64,000 bases of DNA from Winogradskyella psychrotolerans. Lineage in GTDB: Bacteria; Bacteroidota; Bacteroidia; Flavobacteriales; Flavobacteriaceae. Below the pieces are notes generated by a model. The model had not been told where the DNA came from and made no database searches. It was given only the letters and a program-made list of their open reading frames with translations. Both the position numbers and the translations under genes were made by a program. Positions within the stretch are counted from its first letter, which is position 1, and every line of letters begins with the position of its first letter. Positions 26,899-36,639 of this stretch are shown in pieces. The stretch is taken from assembly GCF_018860545.1 (NCBI RefSeq), contig NZ_JAHKPN010000018.1:84221-148220 (forward strand), given 5' to 3'.

Positions 26899-27756
26899 AT
26901 GAATATTAATTTGAAATCTAAAGTAATTGGAAAAATAGCGAGTATACTTGGTAGCTTTCTAATAATTTTAAGACCAAAAAAAGCTAAAGAACTATCCGAG
27001 TATAGAATGGCATTAGTCCATAATTACAAGAATATGTCGCTACAAGAAAGGCTGATGCGTAGTGCTTTAATAAAGAAGCTCGATAAAATAGACGACTATA
27101 GTGAAGTTGCTAAATTAAACAAGAATTTTTGGTCGAATAAAAAAGCCACAGAATTATTTGATAAGTTAGAAGAAGGTTTTCAAAATGATTTTCTGCCACA
27201 CTGTTCTTTTATCTTTAAGATTCTTAAAGAAAAATTGTCCAAGGAGTCTGAATCATTTACCAGATTAGTAGAAATAGGCACTGGAAATGGAGATGTATTG
27301 AATTATTTGTATTCAGAATTTCCGCAAATTGATCGTTTTATTGGTATTGATCTTAGTGTAGATCAAATTGAAATAAATAAAGCGAAATACAAAAACAATA
27401 AAAAACTCGAATTTGTGGCTTCAGATGCTATAGAATGGGTAAGGGAACATGGTGCTAGAAACACTATTTTTGTAACTTCCAGAGGGGTTTTGGAGTATTT
27501 TGAACCACAATTATTAGAGGAATTTTTAAATATGATTTATTCATTAGGTAATACTATTTTTATTGCTATTGAGCCTAACGGTAAAGATCATAACTTAGAA
27601 ACAAATTTTAACTCTGAGCTTTATGGATATGAACCATCTTTTTCTCACAACTACCCATATCTTTTCAAAAAGTCAGGTTTTAGTATATGGCATTTTTCGC
27701 AACAACCATGGCATCAAGAAACTAATATGCAGACCTTTGTAATTGCTAAAAGCTAA
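26899..27756 (+). CDS. Class I SAM-dependent methyltransferase
   Basis: From the ATG at 26899 the protein has 285 residues. An in-frame TTG at 26866 overlaps the previous gene and is less likely. After a helical N-terminal part of about 100 residues comes SAM motif I (LVEIGTGNGDVLNYL, glycines 127, 129 and 131), then IGIDLS with the acidic ribose ligand and a later FVTSRGVLEYF segment. The substrate is not evident. Its position suggests it may tailor the NRPS product, but co-regulation is not shown. Confidence 0.8.
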   Translation: MNINLKSKVIGKIASILGSFLIILRPKKAKELSEYRMALVHNYKNMSLQERLMRSALIKKLDKIDDYSEVAKLNKNFWSNKKATELFDKLEEGFQNDFLPHCSFIFKILKEKLSKESESFTRLVEIGTGNGDVLNYLYSEFPQIDRFIGIDLSVDQIEINKAKYKNNKKLEFVASDAIEWVREHGARNTIFVTSRGVLEYFEPQLLEEFLNMIYSLGNTIFIAIEPNGKDHNLETNFNSELYGYEPSFSHNYPYLFKKSGFSIWHFSQQPWHQETNMQTFVIAKS

Positions 27757-27902
27757 GTAATAGTATCTCGCTTTAAAAGTGAACAATTGAATATAATAAG
27801 AAAGCGTTTTTTATGGATTTGAAAACATACTATTAACATCATAAATACAGAGTAATATACTATTTGAAGAAACTCCAAATTATTTAAACCTAAATTAAAA
27901 AA

Positions 27903-28340
27903 ATGAACACAACTATATACGATGCTTCTCATAAACTGGGTAATTCCGAAAAGGAGCGTATTGTAAATTTTATATTCACACATTTAGAAGAATACGGAGA
28001 TCCTAAAAGTGCAGTTAAAAAAGCTATTGATTACGCTGTTGGAGATCGTCCTAGCTTAGGTGGTCATGTCTTTATTATGGAAGAAGCAGATCAAATTATT
28101 GGTGCGGTAGTGATTAATAAAACCGGAATGGATGAATACATTCCAGAAAATATTTTAGTCTACATTGCGACTCACAAAGATTATAGAAGAAAAGGGTTCG
28201 GAAAAAAAATAATGGAGTTTGCTATAAATAATTGTGATGGCAGTATTGCATTACATTGTGAAAAAGATAACCCAGCGAAAATGCTATATGAAAAGCTTGG
28301 CTTTACCAATAAGTATTTAGAAATGCGATTAGAAAAGTAA
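27903..28340 (+). CDS. GNAT family N-acetyltransferase
   Basis: A 145-residue acetyl-CoA-dependent acyltransferase. The acetyl-CoA loop is YRRKGFGKKIM (R/Q-x-x-G-x-G/A type) preceded by strand ILVYIATHKDY, and the C-terminal CEKDNPAKMLYEKLGF segment is the usual GNAT ending. Acceptor could be an amine of the peptide product, providing self-protection or tailoring, or something unrelated. It lies 72 bases before the racemase, same strand. Confidence 0.85.
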   Translation: MNTTIYDASHKLGNSEKERIVNFIFTHLEEYGDPKSAVKKAIDYAVGDRPSLGGHVFIMEEADQIIGAVVINKTGMDEYIPENILVYIATHKDYRRKGFGKKIMEFAINNCDGSIALHCEKDNPAKMLYEKLGFTNKYLEMRLEK

Positions 28341-28412
28341 AAGTCCAAGTCCCAAATGCGATACAGAATGTTGAGATATGTTTTCACTATTTATTAAAAG
28401 TCACAAGTTGCA

Positions 28413-29507
28413 ATGGCAGAGTTAATTATTCATTCAGAAAAAATAAAGGAAAACATACAATACTTAAGCCGTTATTTTAAAACGCATCATATTGAATGGA
28501 GCCTAGTTACTAAAATATTTTCAGGAGATAAAACGTTTATCGCAAATATCTTATCCGAAGACGTTATGGAATGTGTGACCTCAGTAAGCGACTCAAAATT
28601 AACTAGTTTAAGGTATCTTAAAAAAGTATTTCCTAATTTAGAAACCATCTATATCAATCCACCAGCGCTGTTGCGTGTAGATGAAGTTATAGACTGTGCC
28701 GATATCTCATGTAATACATCTATTGCAACCATCAAAGCCCTTAACGTGTCTGCTAAGAAAAAAGAGGTCGTTCATAAAATCATTATTATGATTGAGTTAG
28801 GTGAATTACGCGAGGGTATACATTTAGAAGATTTAGCCTCGTTTTATGAAGCAGTTCGTGATTTATCTCATATTGAAGTGGTTGGTGTTGGATCCAATTT
28901 AGGGTGTATGTTTGGTGTAGAGCCTACAGAAGAGAATCTTGCTCAACTTGCGTTAAGTAAAAGATTTATTTCTGAAACGTTTCATAAGGAATTAAAGTTT
29001 ATTTCTGGTGGTACATCCATAACGTTGCCTTTATTAGAAAATGGCTTAGTACCAAAAGACATCAATCATTTTAGAGTAGGTGAAGCCGCTTTTTTAGGTA
29101 TTTGTCCTTTAGAAGGGGAACAATTTAAAGACTTACACAAAGATACATTTGAACTCCATGCGAATATTATAGAGTTAATTGAAAAAAATATTGTCCCAGG
29201 AGGAGATGTATCTACGACTACTAAAACCTTGAAATCAGGAATCAAAGATAGAGAAAGGCCTCAAAGATCGTACAAAGCTATCTTAGACTTTGGCTTATTG
29301 GATGTCGATAAGGATGATTTGGAAGCTGAAGATGATTTTCTATTTGTCGGTGCCACATCAGATATGGTAGTTATTGATATTGGTAACAATCAAACGGCAT
29401 CAGGCGGTGTTAAATATAGTGTAGGAGATAAAATTAAGTTTAGGCTGAACTATATCGGAGTAGCGCGTTTATTGAGTTCTAAATTTATTCATAAGATCTA
29501 TGTCTAA
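28413..29507 (+). CDS. PLP-dependent amino acid racemase, ornithine racemase (Orr)-like
   Basis: The 364-residue protein has an alanine-racemase-type TIM barrel. The PLP lysine is K34 in WSLVTKIFSGDK, which matches the V-T-K-V/I-F-x-G-D motif of ornithine racemase. The later blocks VGVGSNLGCMFGVEPTEENL, SGGTS, and HFRVGEAAFLG follow the same family. No classical C-terminal alanine-racemase domain residues are seen. It converts a basic L-amino acid to the D form, by family. Since the first adenylation domain next door has a Lys/Orn-like pocket, this enzyme may supply its substrate. Confidence 0.82.
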   Translation: MAELIIHSEKIKENIQYLSRYFKTHHIEWSLVTKIFSGDKTFIANILSEDVMECVTSVSDSKLTSLRYLKKVFPNLETIYINPPALLRVDEVIDCADISCNTSIATIKALNVSAKKKEVVHKIIIMIELGELREGIHLEDLASFYEAVRDLSHIEVVGVGSNLGCMFGVEPTEENLAQLALSKRFISETFHKELKFISGGTSITLPLLENGLVPKDINHFRVGEAAFLGICPLEGEQFKDLHKDTFELHANIIELIEKNIVPGGDVSTTTKTLKSGIKDRERPQRSYKAILDFGLLDVDKDDLEAEDDFLFVGATSDMVVIDIGNNQTASGGVKYSVGDKIKFRLNYIGVARLLSSKFIHKIYV

Positions 29508-29669
29508 AGGCTAGGCTCTCATGTCTTCTCTCTAATAAGGATCCTAACACCTAACTAAACAGATTAAAATACAGATACATTGTTTCTCTAGATTGCTGTA
29601 AAACATACCCGGTGTTTATAAAAAAAGTTTATATTAGTGCTTTATTAGTCAGTAGGTTAAAAGATATTA

Positions 29670-29689
29670 TAATGATCATATGATCATTA
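29670..29689. promoter_or_regulatory. Perfect 20-bp palindrome, candidate operator
   Basis: The sequence TAATGATCATATGATCATTA is its own reverse complement over 20 bases. It lies about 200 bases upstream of the first megasynthase start and is not followed by a T-run, so it fits a dimeric repressor or activator site better than a terminator. Confidence 0.55.
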
Positions 29690-29848
29690 GTAAATAATTT
29701 TAGTTGACACGAATCGAGAAGATGGTTATTTAACTGAGAAAAATGTTATATGGCTAAAATGTTTCGTCTAAATGAAATAATAATCTTAATTTTATTCTAT
29801 CCCTAATAAATCCCTCCATTTATAGATTAATTAAAATATAAGATTGAG

Positions 29849-29860
29849 TCAAGCGCTTGA
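29849..29860. promoter_or_regulatory. Palindrome TCAAGCGCTTGA, LacI-like operator candidate
   Basis: A perfect 12-base palindrome centred on CG, with two further matching bases on each side after one mismatch (gaG...Ttc). It ends 26 bases before the megasynthase ATG, close to the expected transcription start. The CG-centred form resembles LacI/GalR-family operators; no such regulator is in the window. Confidence 0.45.
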
Positions 29861-29886
29861 TTCTTAAAACGTTGTAATATTATACT

Positions 29887-32800
29887 ATGGATTTAACCAA
29901 ACCAGAGATAATTGAATTATTAGAGGAATTTAATACTACAAGTTCAGAGTTTCCTCATGATAATACAATTGTAGAAGTATTTGTAAAACAAGCAAAGCAT
30001 ACGCCAAACAATGTCGCAGTTGTATTTGGTACAAAAGAGATTAGCTATAAAGCCTTAGATGCAATTTCTAATCAATTTGCAAAATACTTAATGGCCAATC
30101 ACGATATCGGTTTAAACGATTTTGTGGGCTTAATGATTGAACGCAGTGAGTGGATTGTAATTAGTATTCTAGGTATACTCAAAGCAGGTGCTACCTATGT
30201 GCCTATTGATATAGATTCTCCTCAAGTTAGAAAAGATTTTATTAAAAATGATAGCAATTGTAAATTCACGGTTAACGATTCTATAATTCAAGATTTTATA
30301 GCTTCACAATCGCAATACGATACCGAAGCACTTTCAGATAATCGATCGACACCAAATGATCTTGCTTACATCATGTATACCTCTGGTACTACAGGTAACC
30401 CAAAGGGGGTGATGATTAGACACATATCTGTAGTGAACCTCATAACTTTTCAAACTAGAAATTATGGTTTAGATAGTACAGATAAGATTTTACAATTTTC
30501 AAACTACTTTTTTGATGCCTCTATAGAGCAAATCTTTTTAGCAATATTAAATGGAGCAAGAACTATTATTGTAGATAAGCAGACTATTAAAGACTATACA
30601 ATTTTAGATTTTATTGAAAAACATGAGATAACGCATTTAAATAGTACACCTAGTTATTTGGAAACGATTGCGGATTTATCTCAAATTAGGTCACTTAAAA
30701 GAATAGTAGCAGGAGGTGAGACCTGTTCCTTAAAATTAGCCCAAAAGCTGAGTCAAATTTGTGATTTTTATAATGCATATGGACTGACTGAAACTACCGT
30801 AACGTCTACGCTCTATAAGTATTCATCAGACGATGATTACGGCAATTTGCTGCCAATAGGAAAAACGATACCTAATACAAAAGCTTATATACTATCTGAA
30901 GATTTAAAATTATTGCCAGTTGGCGCTACGGGAGATTTATACTTGTCTGGAAATGCATTGGCCAAAGGCTACTTAAATTTACCAGAACTTTCTTCAAAAA
31001 GTTTTATAGAAAATCCATTTGAGCCTGAGAACTTAATGTATAGAACAGGAGATTTGGCAAAATGGTTGCCAGATGGGAATATCGAATTTATTGGTAGAAA
31101 GGACGACCAAGTTAAAATTGGAGGCTACCGATTAGAGCTTGGTGAAATTGAAGCTGCGATTCTCACACTTCCAAATATTAAGAGAGCTTGTGTTATTGCC
31201 AGTAATTATTTTGAAGAGGCAAAATTAGTTGCCTATATAGAATCTGAACATATAGAAAAAGATTCTAATAATATACGTCAGCAATTATCTGATATTCTAC
31301 CTGCATACATGATACCTGCCCTCATTATGTGGGTGGACGATTTTCCGACAACAACTAATGGTAAAATTGATAAAAAAAATCTGCCAAATCCTGAGTTCCA
31401 AAGACCAGCTGGCGCTCCTCCTTTAAAGAAGCCTAAAACTGACGCGGAGAAAGCCATCGCTAAGATATGGAGTGCTACCTTGCACATTCCACAAGTAGGT
31501 ATTGATGATAACTTTTTTGAAATGGGAGGCAATTCACTCTTAACACAAAAAGTAGCCGCTTTAATAGCAGAGCGTCTTAACCTAAAAGTACCTGTGACTA
31601 AGATGTATCAGTTCCCTACGATTTCTGGGTTAGCTAAATTTTTAGAGAAAGATCAAAATAAATCAAGGTTTTTAGGGGAACAACGAAAGACTAAACGTCA
31701 AGCTAATAGTGATATCGCTATTATTGGAATGTCAGGACGATTTCCTGGTGCATCTACCATTGATGAACTTTGGGATGTTCTTAGAGAAGGTAAAGAGACC
31801 ATATCATTTTTTACACCTGAAGAATTAGATAAAAGTATTCCAGAATCGATACGTAATAATCCACTTTATGTAGGTGCAAGAGGTATTGTGCCATCCGCAA
31901 AAACCTTTGATGCAAAATTCTTTGGACTCAATCCTAAATTGGCGTCAGCCATGGATCCTCAGCAACGGTTATTTTTAGAAATATCTTGGGAAGCGCTAGA
32001 GCAGTCGGGATATCTTCCAAATCTCTATGATGGTAAAATAGGTGTGTTTGCAGGGGTATATACGAATACCTACTTCCTTCATAACGTATTTCCGAACAAA
32101 GAATTGATGAATCAAATTGGCGAAGTACAAGCCAATACAACTAATGATAAAGACTATATTGCAACGCGTACAGCCTATCATTTAAATCTAAAAGGGCCTG
32201 CTGTAAGTGTACATTCGGCTTGTTCTACATCATCATTAGCAATTGCACAGGCTGTAGAGTCTATTCGCAATGGCCAATGTGATCTGGCTTTGGCTGGTGG
32301 CTCTAGTGTTACTTCTCCGATGTACGGCGGTCACCTATATCAAGAAGGGTCAATGTTAAGTGCTAATGGACAATGCAGGTCGTTCGATGCTAACGGAACA
32401 GGGACCATGTTTTGTGATGGTGCAGGTGTAGTACTGCTTAAAAGTTTAGAAGATGCTGAACGCGATGGAGATATAATCCATGGTGTAATTAAAGGTATTG
32501 GTGTTAATAATGATGGTAGCGATAAAGGGAGTTTTACAGCTCCGAGTGTTGAAGGTCAAGCTGGAGCCATAAATAGTGCGCTATTAGATGCAGATGTAAA
32601 ACCATCACAGATAAGTTATATAGAAGCACATGGAACTGCAACTTCTTTAGGTGATCCGATTGAAATTGAAGGACTAAAGTTAGCTTTCGGAGAGCAAGAT
32701 GCTAAAGGATATTGTGCTGTGGGGTCTATTAAAAGTAACATCGGGCATCTTACTGCAGCGGCAGGTGTTGCGGGAGTAATTAAGACAACCTTAGCATTGA

Positions 32801-35800
32801 AGCATCGTCAAATTCCTGCTTCATTAGGATTTGAAAAACCTAACCCGTCTATAGATTTTGAAAATAGTCCGTTTTTTGTAAACAATAAATTAAGACCTTG
32901 GCAATCTGAGGCTTCAAGGATGGCTGGTGTTAGTTCGTTTGGAGTCGGTGGTACTAATGTGCACATTGTTGTAGAAGAATATAAATCTAAAGTTAAAGAT
33001 TCAGACTCAGGCAGGCCATTACAACTACTAGCATGGTCTGCAAAATCCCAAAATAGCCAAGAGGGATATAAAAATGCCTTATCCGATTTTATAAAAACAA
33101 ACTCAGATGTAGAACTTGCTGATATCGCTTATTCTTTAAATGCGACACGAGATGTCTTTCAAAACCGAAGTTTTGTTTTAGCAGGAAGCCATATTGAAGC
33201 TAGTGATACTTTAAGTTCAGACGCGTCCAAATTGGTTAAAAGCAACACTTTAAAAATTATTCCTAATGAATTAGCATTCTTATTTCCAGGGCAAGGTTCT
33301 CAATACCTAGACATGGGAAAAGCTCTATATGATAGCGAAACTGTTTTTAAAGCTGCCGTAGACCATTGTGCCGAATTATTGCAAGACGAATTAAAATTAG
33401 ATATCCGCCAAATAATATATCCAGAAGTACAAAGTACTGAAGCGGAGTCTCAATTAAAAGATACAAAGTTTACGCAACCCGCATTATTTGTTATAGAATA
33501 TGCATTATCACAACTTTGGATGAGTTGGGGAATTAAACCAACATTACTATGCGGTCACAGTATTGGCGAATTTGTTGCGGCGCATTTAGCAGGCGTTTTT
33601 ACCTTAGAAGATGCACTACATCTTATCACAGTTCGTGGTAAACTAGTCAGTGAGTTGCCAGGTGGTAGTATGCTTTCAGCACGAACCAATATTGAAAGTT
33701 TAGAAGACTTATTGCCAGAGACATTATCTATCGCGGCTATAAATTCTGATAAATTAATTGTGATCTCTGGACCTGATGTGGAGATTGAACAGTTCTCTAA
33801 AGTCTTAAATGATAAAGGTATTGCAAACAAACTTTTATTAACGAGTCATGCATTCCACTCTTCTATGATGGATCCTGTTTTGGGAACTTTTGAAGATGAA
33901 GTTAAAAAAATGAAACTCAGTGTTCCTCGATTACCCATTGTATCGACTGTAACAGGGGATTGGCTTACAGATGCAGAAGCTACTAGTACTGAGTATTGGA
34001 CAAATCATTTACGTGAAACTGTAAATTTTTCAGGTGCTATGGAAACAGTATTAGGATTAGATGATCCTGTTTTATTAGAGGTTGGGCCTGGACGTGCCTT
34101 GACTACTTTATCCATGCAAAAGAAAGGTTTAAAATCCTTAGCATCTATTTCAAGCTTGTCAATTCCTAAAGAAGGTGAAACTTCCTATCATACTGTGTTA
34201 TCCGCGTTGGGTGAATTATGGTTGAACGGATTAGAACCTCATTGGAAATCTTTTTATGGTGATCAAGTGAGATCTAAGATTTGGTTACCAGCTTATGTTT
34301 TTGATCGTAAACCTTGCTGGGTAGATCCACCAATAATTGAGACGGCAGTAAATACTGTTTTAGATAATACAGCTGTCATCAGCACAACTGAAAATGAAGA
34401 AAATATATTTAATGAACCTAATACTAATATCAAGATTATGAGAAAACCTTTACTTCTTAAAAAAATAGCGGATATTATTGAAGATAACTCAGGAGTTGAA
34501 ATTGAAGAAAATGAAGCAGATCAGAGCTTTTTAGAACTAGGTTTAGATTCATTGGTTCTAACACAAATGGCGATTACATGTAAAAATGAATTTAATATAC
34601 CTATAACCTTCAGGCAACTTAATGACCAATTTGGATCCCCTAATTTATTGGCTGAACATTTAGACAAGGTATTGCCAGAGGAGGCTTATGCCCCAGCTGT
34701 TAATGATGCTGCTCCGGTTCAACAACAAGTACAGCAACCTAAACCAATACAACAGTCGGCACCTACTACCAATAATGGGCAAAATACATATGCAGTACCT
34801 CAATATGGGCAAAATTCTGCATTAAATTTAATAGCCCAACAGTTGCAACTCTTAGGACAACAACTACAGTTATTACAAGATGGTGGAAATAGTGTGTCAG
34901 CACCAGCTCCAACTGTTTCCAATACTCAAAGTGTTTCTGTAAATCAATTGAAAACTGCGGCTAAGAGTATATCCCCTTTGGTGGATTCTAATGATGATAT
35001 TAGAACAGAAGAAGAAAAGAAAGAACATCAAAAACCTTTTGGTGCTTCTCCTAAAATAGAAAAAGAATCTACAGATTTAGAAAACGAGCAACGCATGTTT
35101 TTAAATAACCTAATTACTAGGTATAACACAAAAACAGCGAAAAGTAAAGCTTATGCTCAACATTATAGGGCAAAAATGGCAGATCCTAGAGTTGTAACAG
35201 GATTTAAACCATTAACGAAAGAGCTCGTTTACCCTTTAGTAATTGAAAAATCAGCAGGAAATAAATTATGGGATTTAGATGGAAATGAATACATGGATAT
35301 TCTTAATGGTTTTGGAGCTTGTTTATTTGGGCATCAACCAGATTTTATAAAAAAAGCATTACATCATCAAGTAGAACAAGGTTTTGAAGTTGGGCCTCAA
35401 CACCCATTAGCGGGCGAAGTCTGTGATTTAATTTGTGAATTTACAGGTAATGATCGTGCTGCATTATGTAATACTGGGTCAGAAGCCGTTTTAGGCGCCA
35501 TGCGTATCGCTAGAACAGTAACGGGTCGGTCGCTTATTATTGCCTTTTCAAGATCTTATCATGGAATTAATGACGAAGTCATTGTTAGAGGCTCAAAAAA
35601 ATTAAGAACATTTCCGGCTGCTGCAGGTATCCTTCCAGAAGCCGTTAAGAACATGCTTATTTTAGACTACGGAACAGAAGAAAGTCTTGCTATAATTAAA
35701 GAACGTGCCCATGAGGTCGCAGCAGTACTTGTAGAGCCTGTTCAAAGTAGACGGCCAGATTATCAGCCTATTGAGTTTTTAAAGGAAGTCAGAGCAATTA

Positions 35801-36585
35801 CCAAAGCTTCGGAAACCATTCTTATTTTTGATGAAATCATAACTGGTTTTAGAATGCACCTAGGTGGAGCACAGGCTTTGTTTGGTGTTAAAGCAGATTT
35901 AGCAACCTACGGAAAAGTAATAGGAGGAGGTATGTCCATCGGAGCCATAGCAGGTAATAAAAAATGTATGGATGCCTTAGATGGTGGTTTTTGGCAATTC
36001 GGTGATGATTCTTTTCCAGAAGTTGGAGTAACATATTTTGCCGGTACATTTGTTCGTCACCCTTTAGCTTTAGCAACTGCTAAAGCATCCTTAAATCATA
36101 TGAAAGATAAAGGGATTGCGCTTCAAAATGGATTGGCATCTTTAAGCGAACGTGTCGGCAGAGAGCTAAATTTATTTATCAAAAATAATAACCTTCCTTT
36201 AGAGGTCGTGCACTATCGTTCATTGTGGAAACTTATATTTTTAGAAGAGGTACCATATGGAGAGCTGTTTTTTGTGCTTATGAGGGAAAAAGGGTTTCAT
36301 ATTTGGGATGGTTTTCCTTGTTATATGACAGAAGCATTCACTAATAGTGATATCGATGCCTTAATAAAGAATTCGATTTTGACTTTAGAAGAGTTAATTG
36401 CAGCTGGAATTTTTAAATCTGAAAGAAATGAAACTACAGCAGAAGAGCTTCCTAATTATTCAACTAAAGAATTGAATACACCACCAGTCTCTAATGCACG
36501 TTTGGCCTTAGACGATAAAGGAGATCCTGCTTGGTTTGTGCATGATAACGAGAATGAAGGTGAATTTGTTCGGATAGATTTATAG
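29887..36585 (+). CDS. Hybrid NRPS-PKS megasynthase A-PCP-KS-AT-ACP-aminotransferase
   Basis: A 2232-residue assembly-line enzyme. Domains: adenylation 25-500 (YTSGTTGNPKG, NAYGLTETT, YRTGDL, NGKIDKK), carrier protein with S550, ketosynthase 608-1030 (C779, H915, H954), acyltransferase 1125-1420 (S1225 in GHSIGEF, HAFHS motif of malonyl type), second carrier with S1555 in LGLDSL, a Gln/Pro-rich linker 1600-1740, and a class III (GSA-type) aminotransferase about 1760-2170 with PLP lysine K2010. It should load an amino acid, extend it with malonate to a 3-oxo thioester, and transaminate C3. There is no ketoreductase or dehydratase. Pocket residues read D-A-E-N-V-G-A-V, near a lysine code. All catalytic residues look intact. 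Confidence 0.93.
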   Translation: MDLTKPEIIELLEEFNTTSSEFPHDNTIVEVFVKQAKHTPNNVAVVFGTKEISYKALDAISNQFAKYLMANHDIGLNDFVGLMIERSEWIVISILGILKAGATYVPIDIDSPQVRKDFIKNDSNCKFTVNDSIIQDFIASQSQYDTEALSDNRSTPNDLAYIMYTSGTTGNPKGVMIRHISVVNLITFQTRNYGLDSTDKILQFSNYFFDASIEQIFLAILNGARTIIVDKQTIKDYTILDFIEKHEITHLNSTPSYLETIADLSQIRSLKRIVAGGETCSLKLAQKLSQICDFYNAYGLTETTVTSTLYKYSSDDDYGNLLPIGKTIPNTKAYILSEDLKLLPVGATGDLYLSGNALAKGYLNLPELSSKSFIENPFEPENLMYRTGDLAKWLPDGNIEFIGRKDDQVKIGGYRLELGEIEAAILTLPNIKRACVIASNYFEEAKLVAYIESEHIEKDSNNIRQQLSDILPAYMIPALIMWVDDFPTTTNGKIDKKNLPNPEFQRPAGAPPLKKPKTDAEKAIAKIWSATLHIPQVGIDDNFFEMGGNSLLTQKVAALIAERLNLKVPVTKMYQFPTISGLAKFLEKDQNKSRFLGEQRKTKRQANSDIAIIGMSGRFPGASTIDELWDVLREGKETISFFTPEELDKSIPESIRNNPLYVGARGIVPSAKTFDAKFFGLNPKLASAMDPQQRLFLEISWEALEQSGYLPNLYDGKIGVFAGVYTNTYFLHNVFPNKELMNQIGEVQANTTNDKDYIATRTAYHLNLKGPAVSVHSACSTSSLAIAQAVESIRNGQCDLALAGGSSVTSPMYGGHLYQEGSMLSANGQCRSFDANGTGTMFCDGAGVVLLKSLEDAERDGDIIHGVIKGIGVNNDGSDKGSFTAPSVEGQAGAINSALLDADVKPSQISYIEAHGTATSLGDPIEIEGLKLAFGEQDAKGYCAVGSIKSNIGHLTAAAGVAGVIKTTLALKHRQIPASLGFEKPNPSIDFENSPFFVNNKLRPWQSEASRMAGVSSFGVGGTNVHIVVEEYKSKVKDSDSGRPLQLLAWSAKSQNSQEGYKNALSDFIKTNSDVELADIAYSLNATRDVFQNRSFVLAGSHIEASDTLSSDASKLVKSNTLKIIPNELAFLFPGQGSQYLDMGKALYDSETVFKAAVDHCAELLQDELKLDIRQIIYPEVQSTEAESQLKDTKFTQPALFVIEYALSQLWMSWGIKPTLLCGHSIGEFVAAHLAGVFTLEDALHLITVRGKLVSELPGGSMLSARTNIESLEDLLPETLSIAAINSDKLIVISGPDVEIEQFSKVLNDKGIANKLLLTSHAFHSSMMDPVLGTFEDEVKKMKLSVPRLPIVSTVTGDWLTDAEATSTEYWTNHLRETVNFSGAMETVLGLDDPVLLEVGPGRALTTLSMQKKGLKSLASISSLSIPKEGETSYHTVLSALGELWLNGLEPHWKSFYGDQVRSKIWLPAYVFDRKPCWVDPPIIETAVNTVLDNTAVISTTENEENIFNEPNTNIKIMRKPLLLKKIADIIEDNSGVEIEENEADQSFLELGLDSLVLTQMAITCKNEFNIPITFRQLNDQFGSPNLLAEHLDKVLPEEAYAPAVNDAAPVQQQVQQPKPIQQSAPTTNNGQNTYAVPQYGQNSALNLIAQQLQLLGQQLQLLQDGGNSVSAPAPTVSNTQSVSVNQLKTAAKSISPLVDSNDDIRTEEEKKEHQKPFGASPKIEKESTDLENEQRMFLNNLITRYNTKTAKSKAYAQHYRAKMADPRVVTGFKPLTKELVYPLVIEKSAGNKLWDLDGNEYMDILNGFGACLFGHQPDFIKKALHHQVEQGFEVGPQHPLAGEVCDLICEFTGNDRAALCNTGSEAVLGAMRIARTVTGRSLIIAFSRSYHGINDEVIVRGSKKLRTFPAAAGILPEAVKNMLILDYGTEESLAIIKERAHEVAAVLVEPVQSRRPDYQPIEFLKEVRAITKASETILIFDEIITGFRMHLGGAQALFGVKADLATYGKVIGGGMSIGAIAGNKKCMDALDGGFWQFGDDSFPEVGVTYFAGTFVRHPLALATAKASLNHMKDKGIALQNGLASLSERVGRELNLFIKNNNLPLEVVHYRSLWKLIFLEEVPYGELFFVLMREKGFHIWDGFPCYMTEAFTNSDIDALIKNSILTLEELIAAGIFKSERNETTAEELPNYSTKELNTPPVSNARLALDDKGDPAWFVHDNENEGEFVRIDL

Positions 36586-36639
36586 CTAAAGAATAATTAA
36601 ATTAATTACATATTTTACATCCTAACCTGTATTGTATAA

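Larger units (their letters stand above)
29508..29886. other. Promoter region of the NRPS/PKS operon
   Basis: About 380 bases without an ORF. It holds two palindromes, described separately (29670-29689 and 29849-29860), and several weak TAatTTTa matches to the -7 box. The long leader and two operator-like sites suggest regulated expression. Confidence 0.55.
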
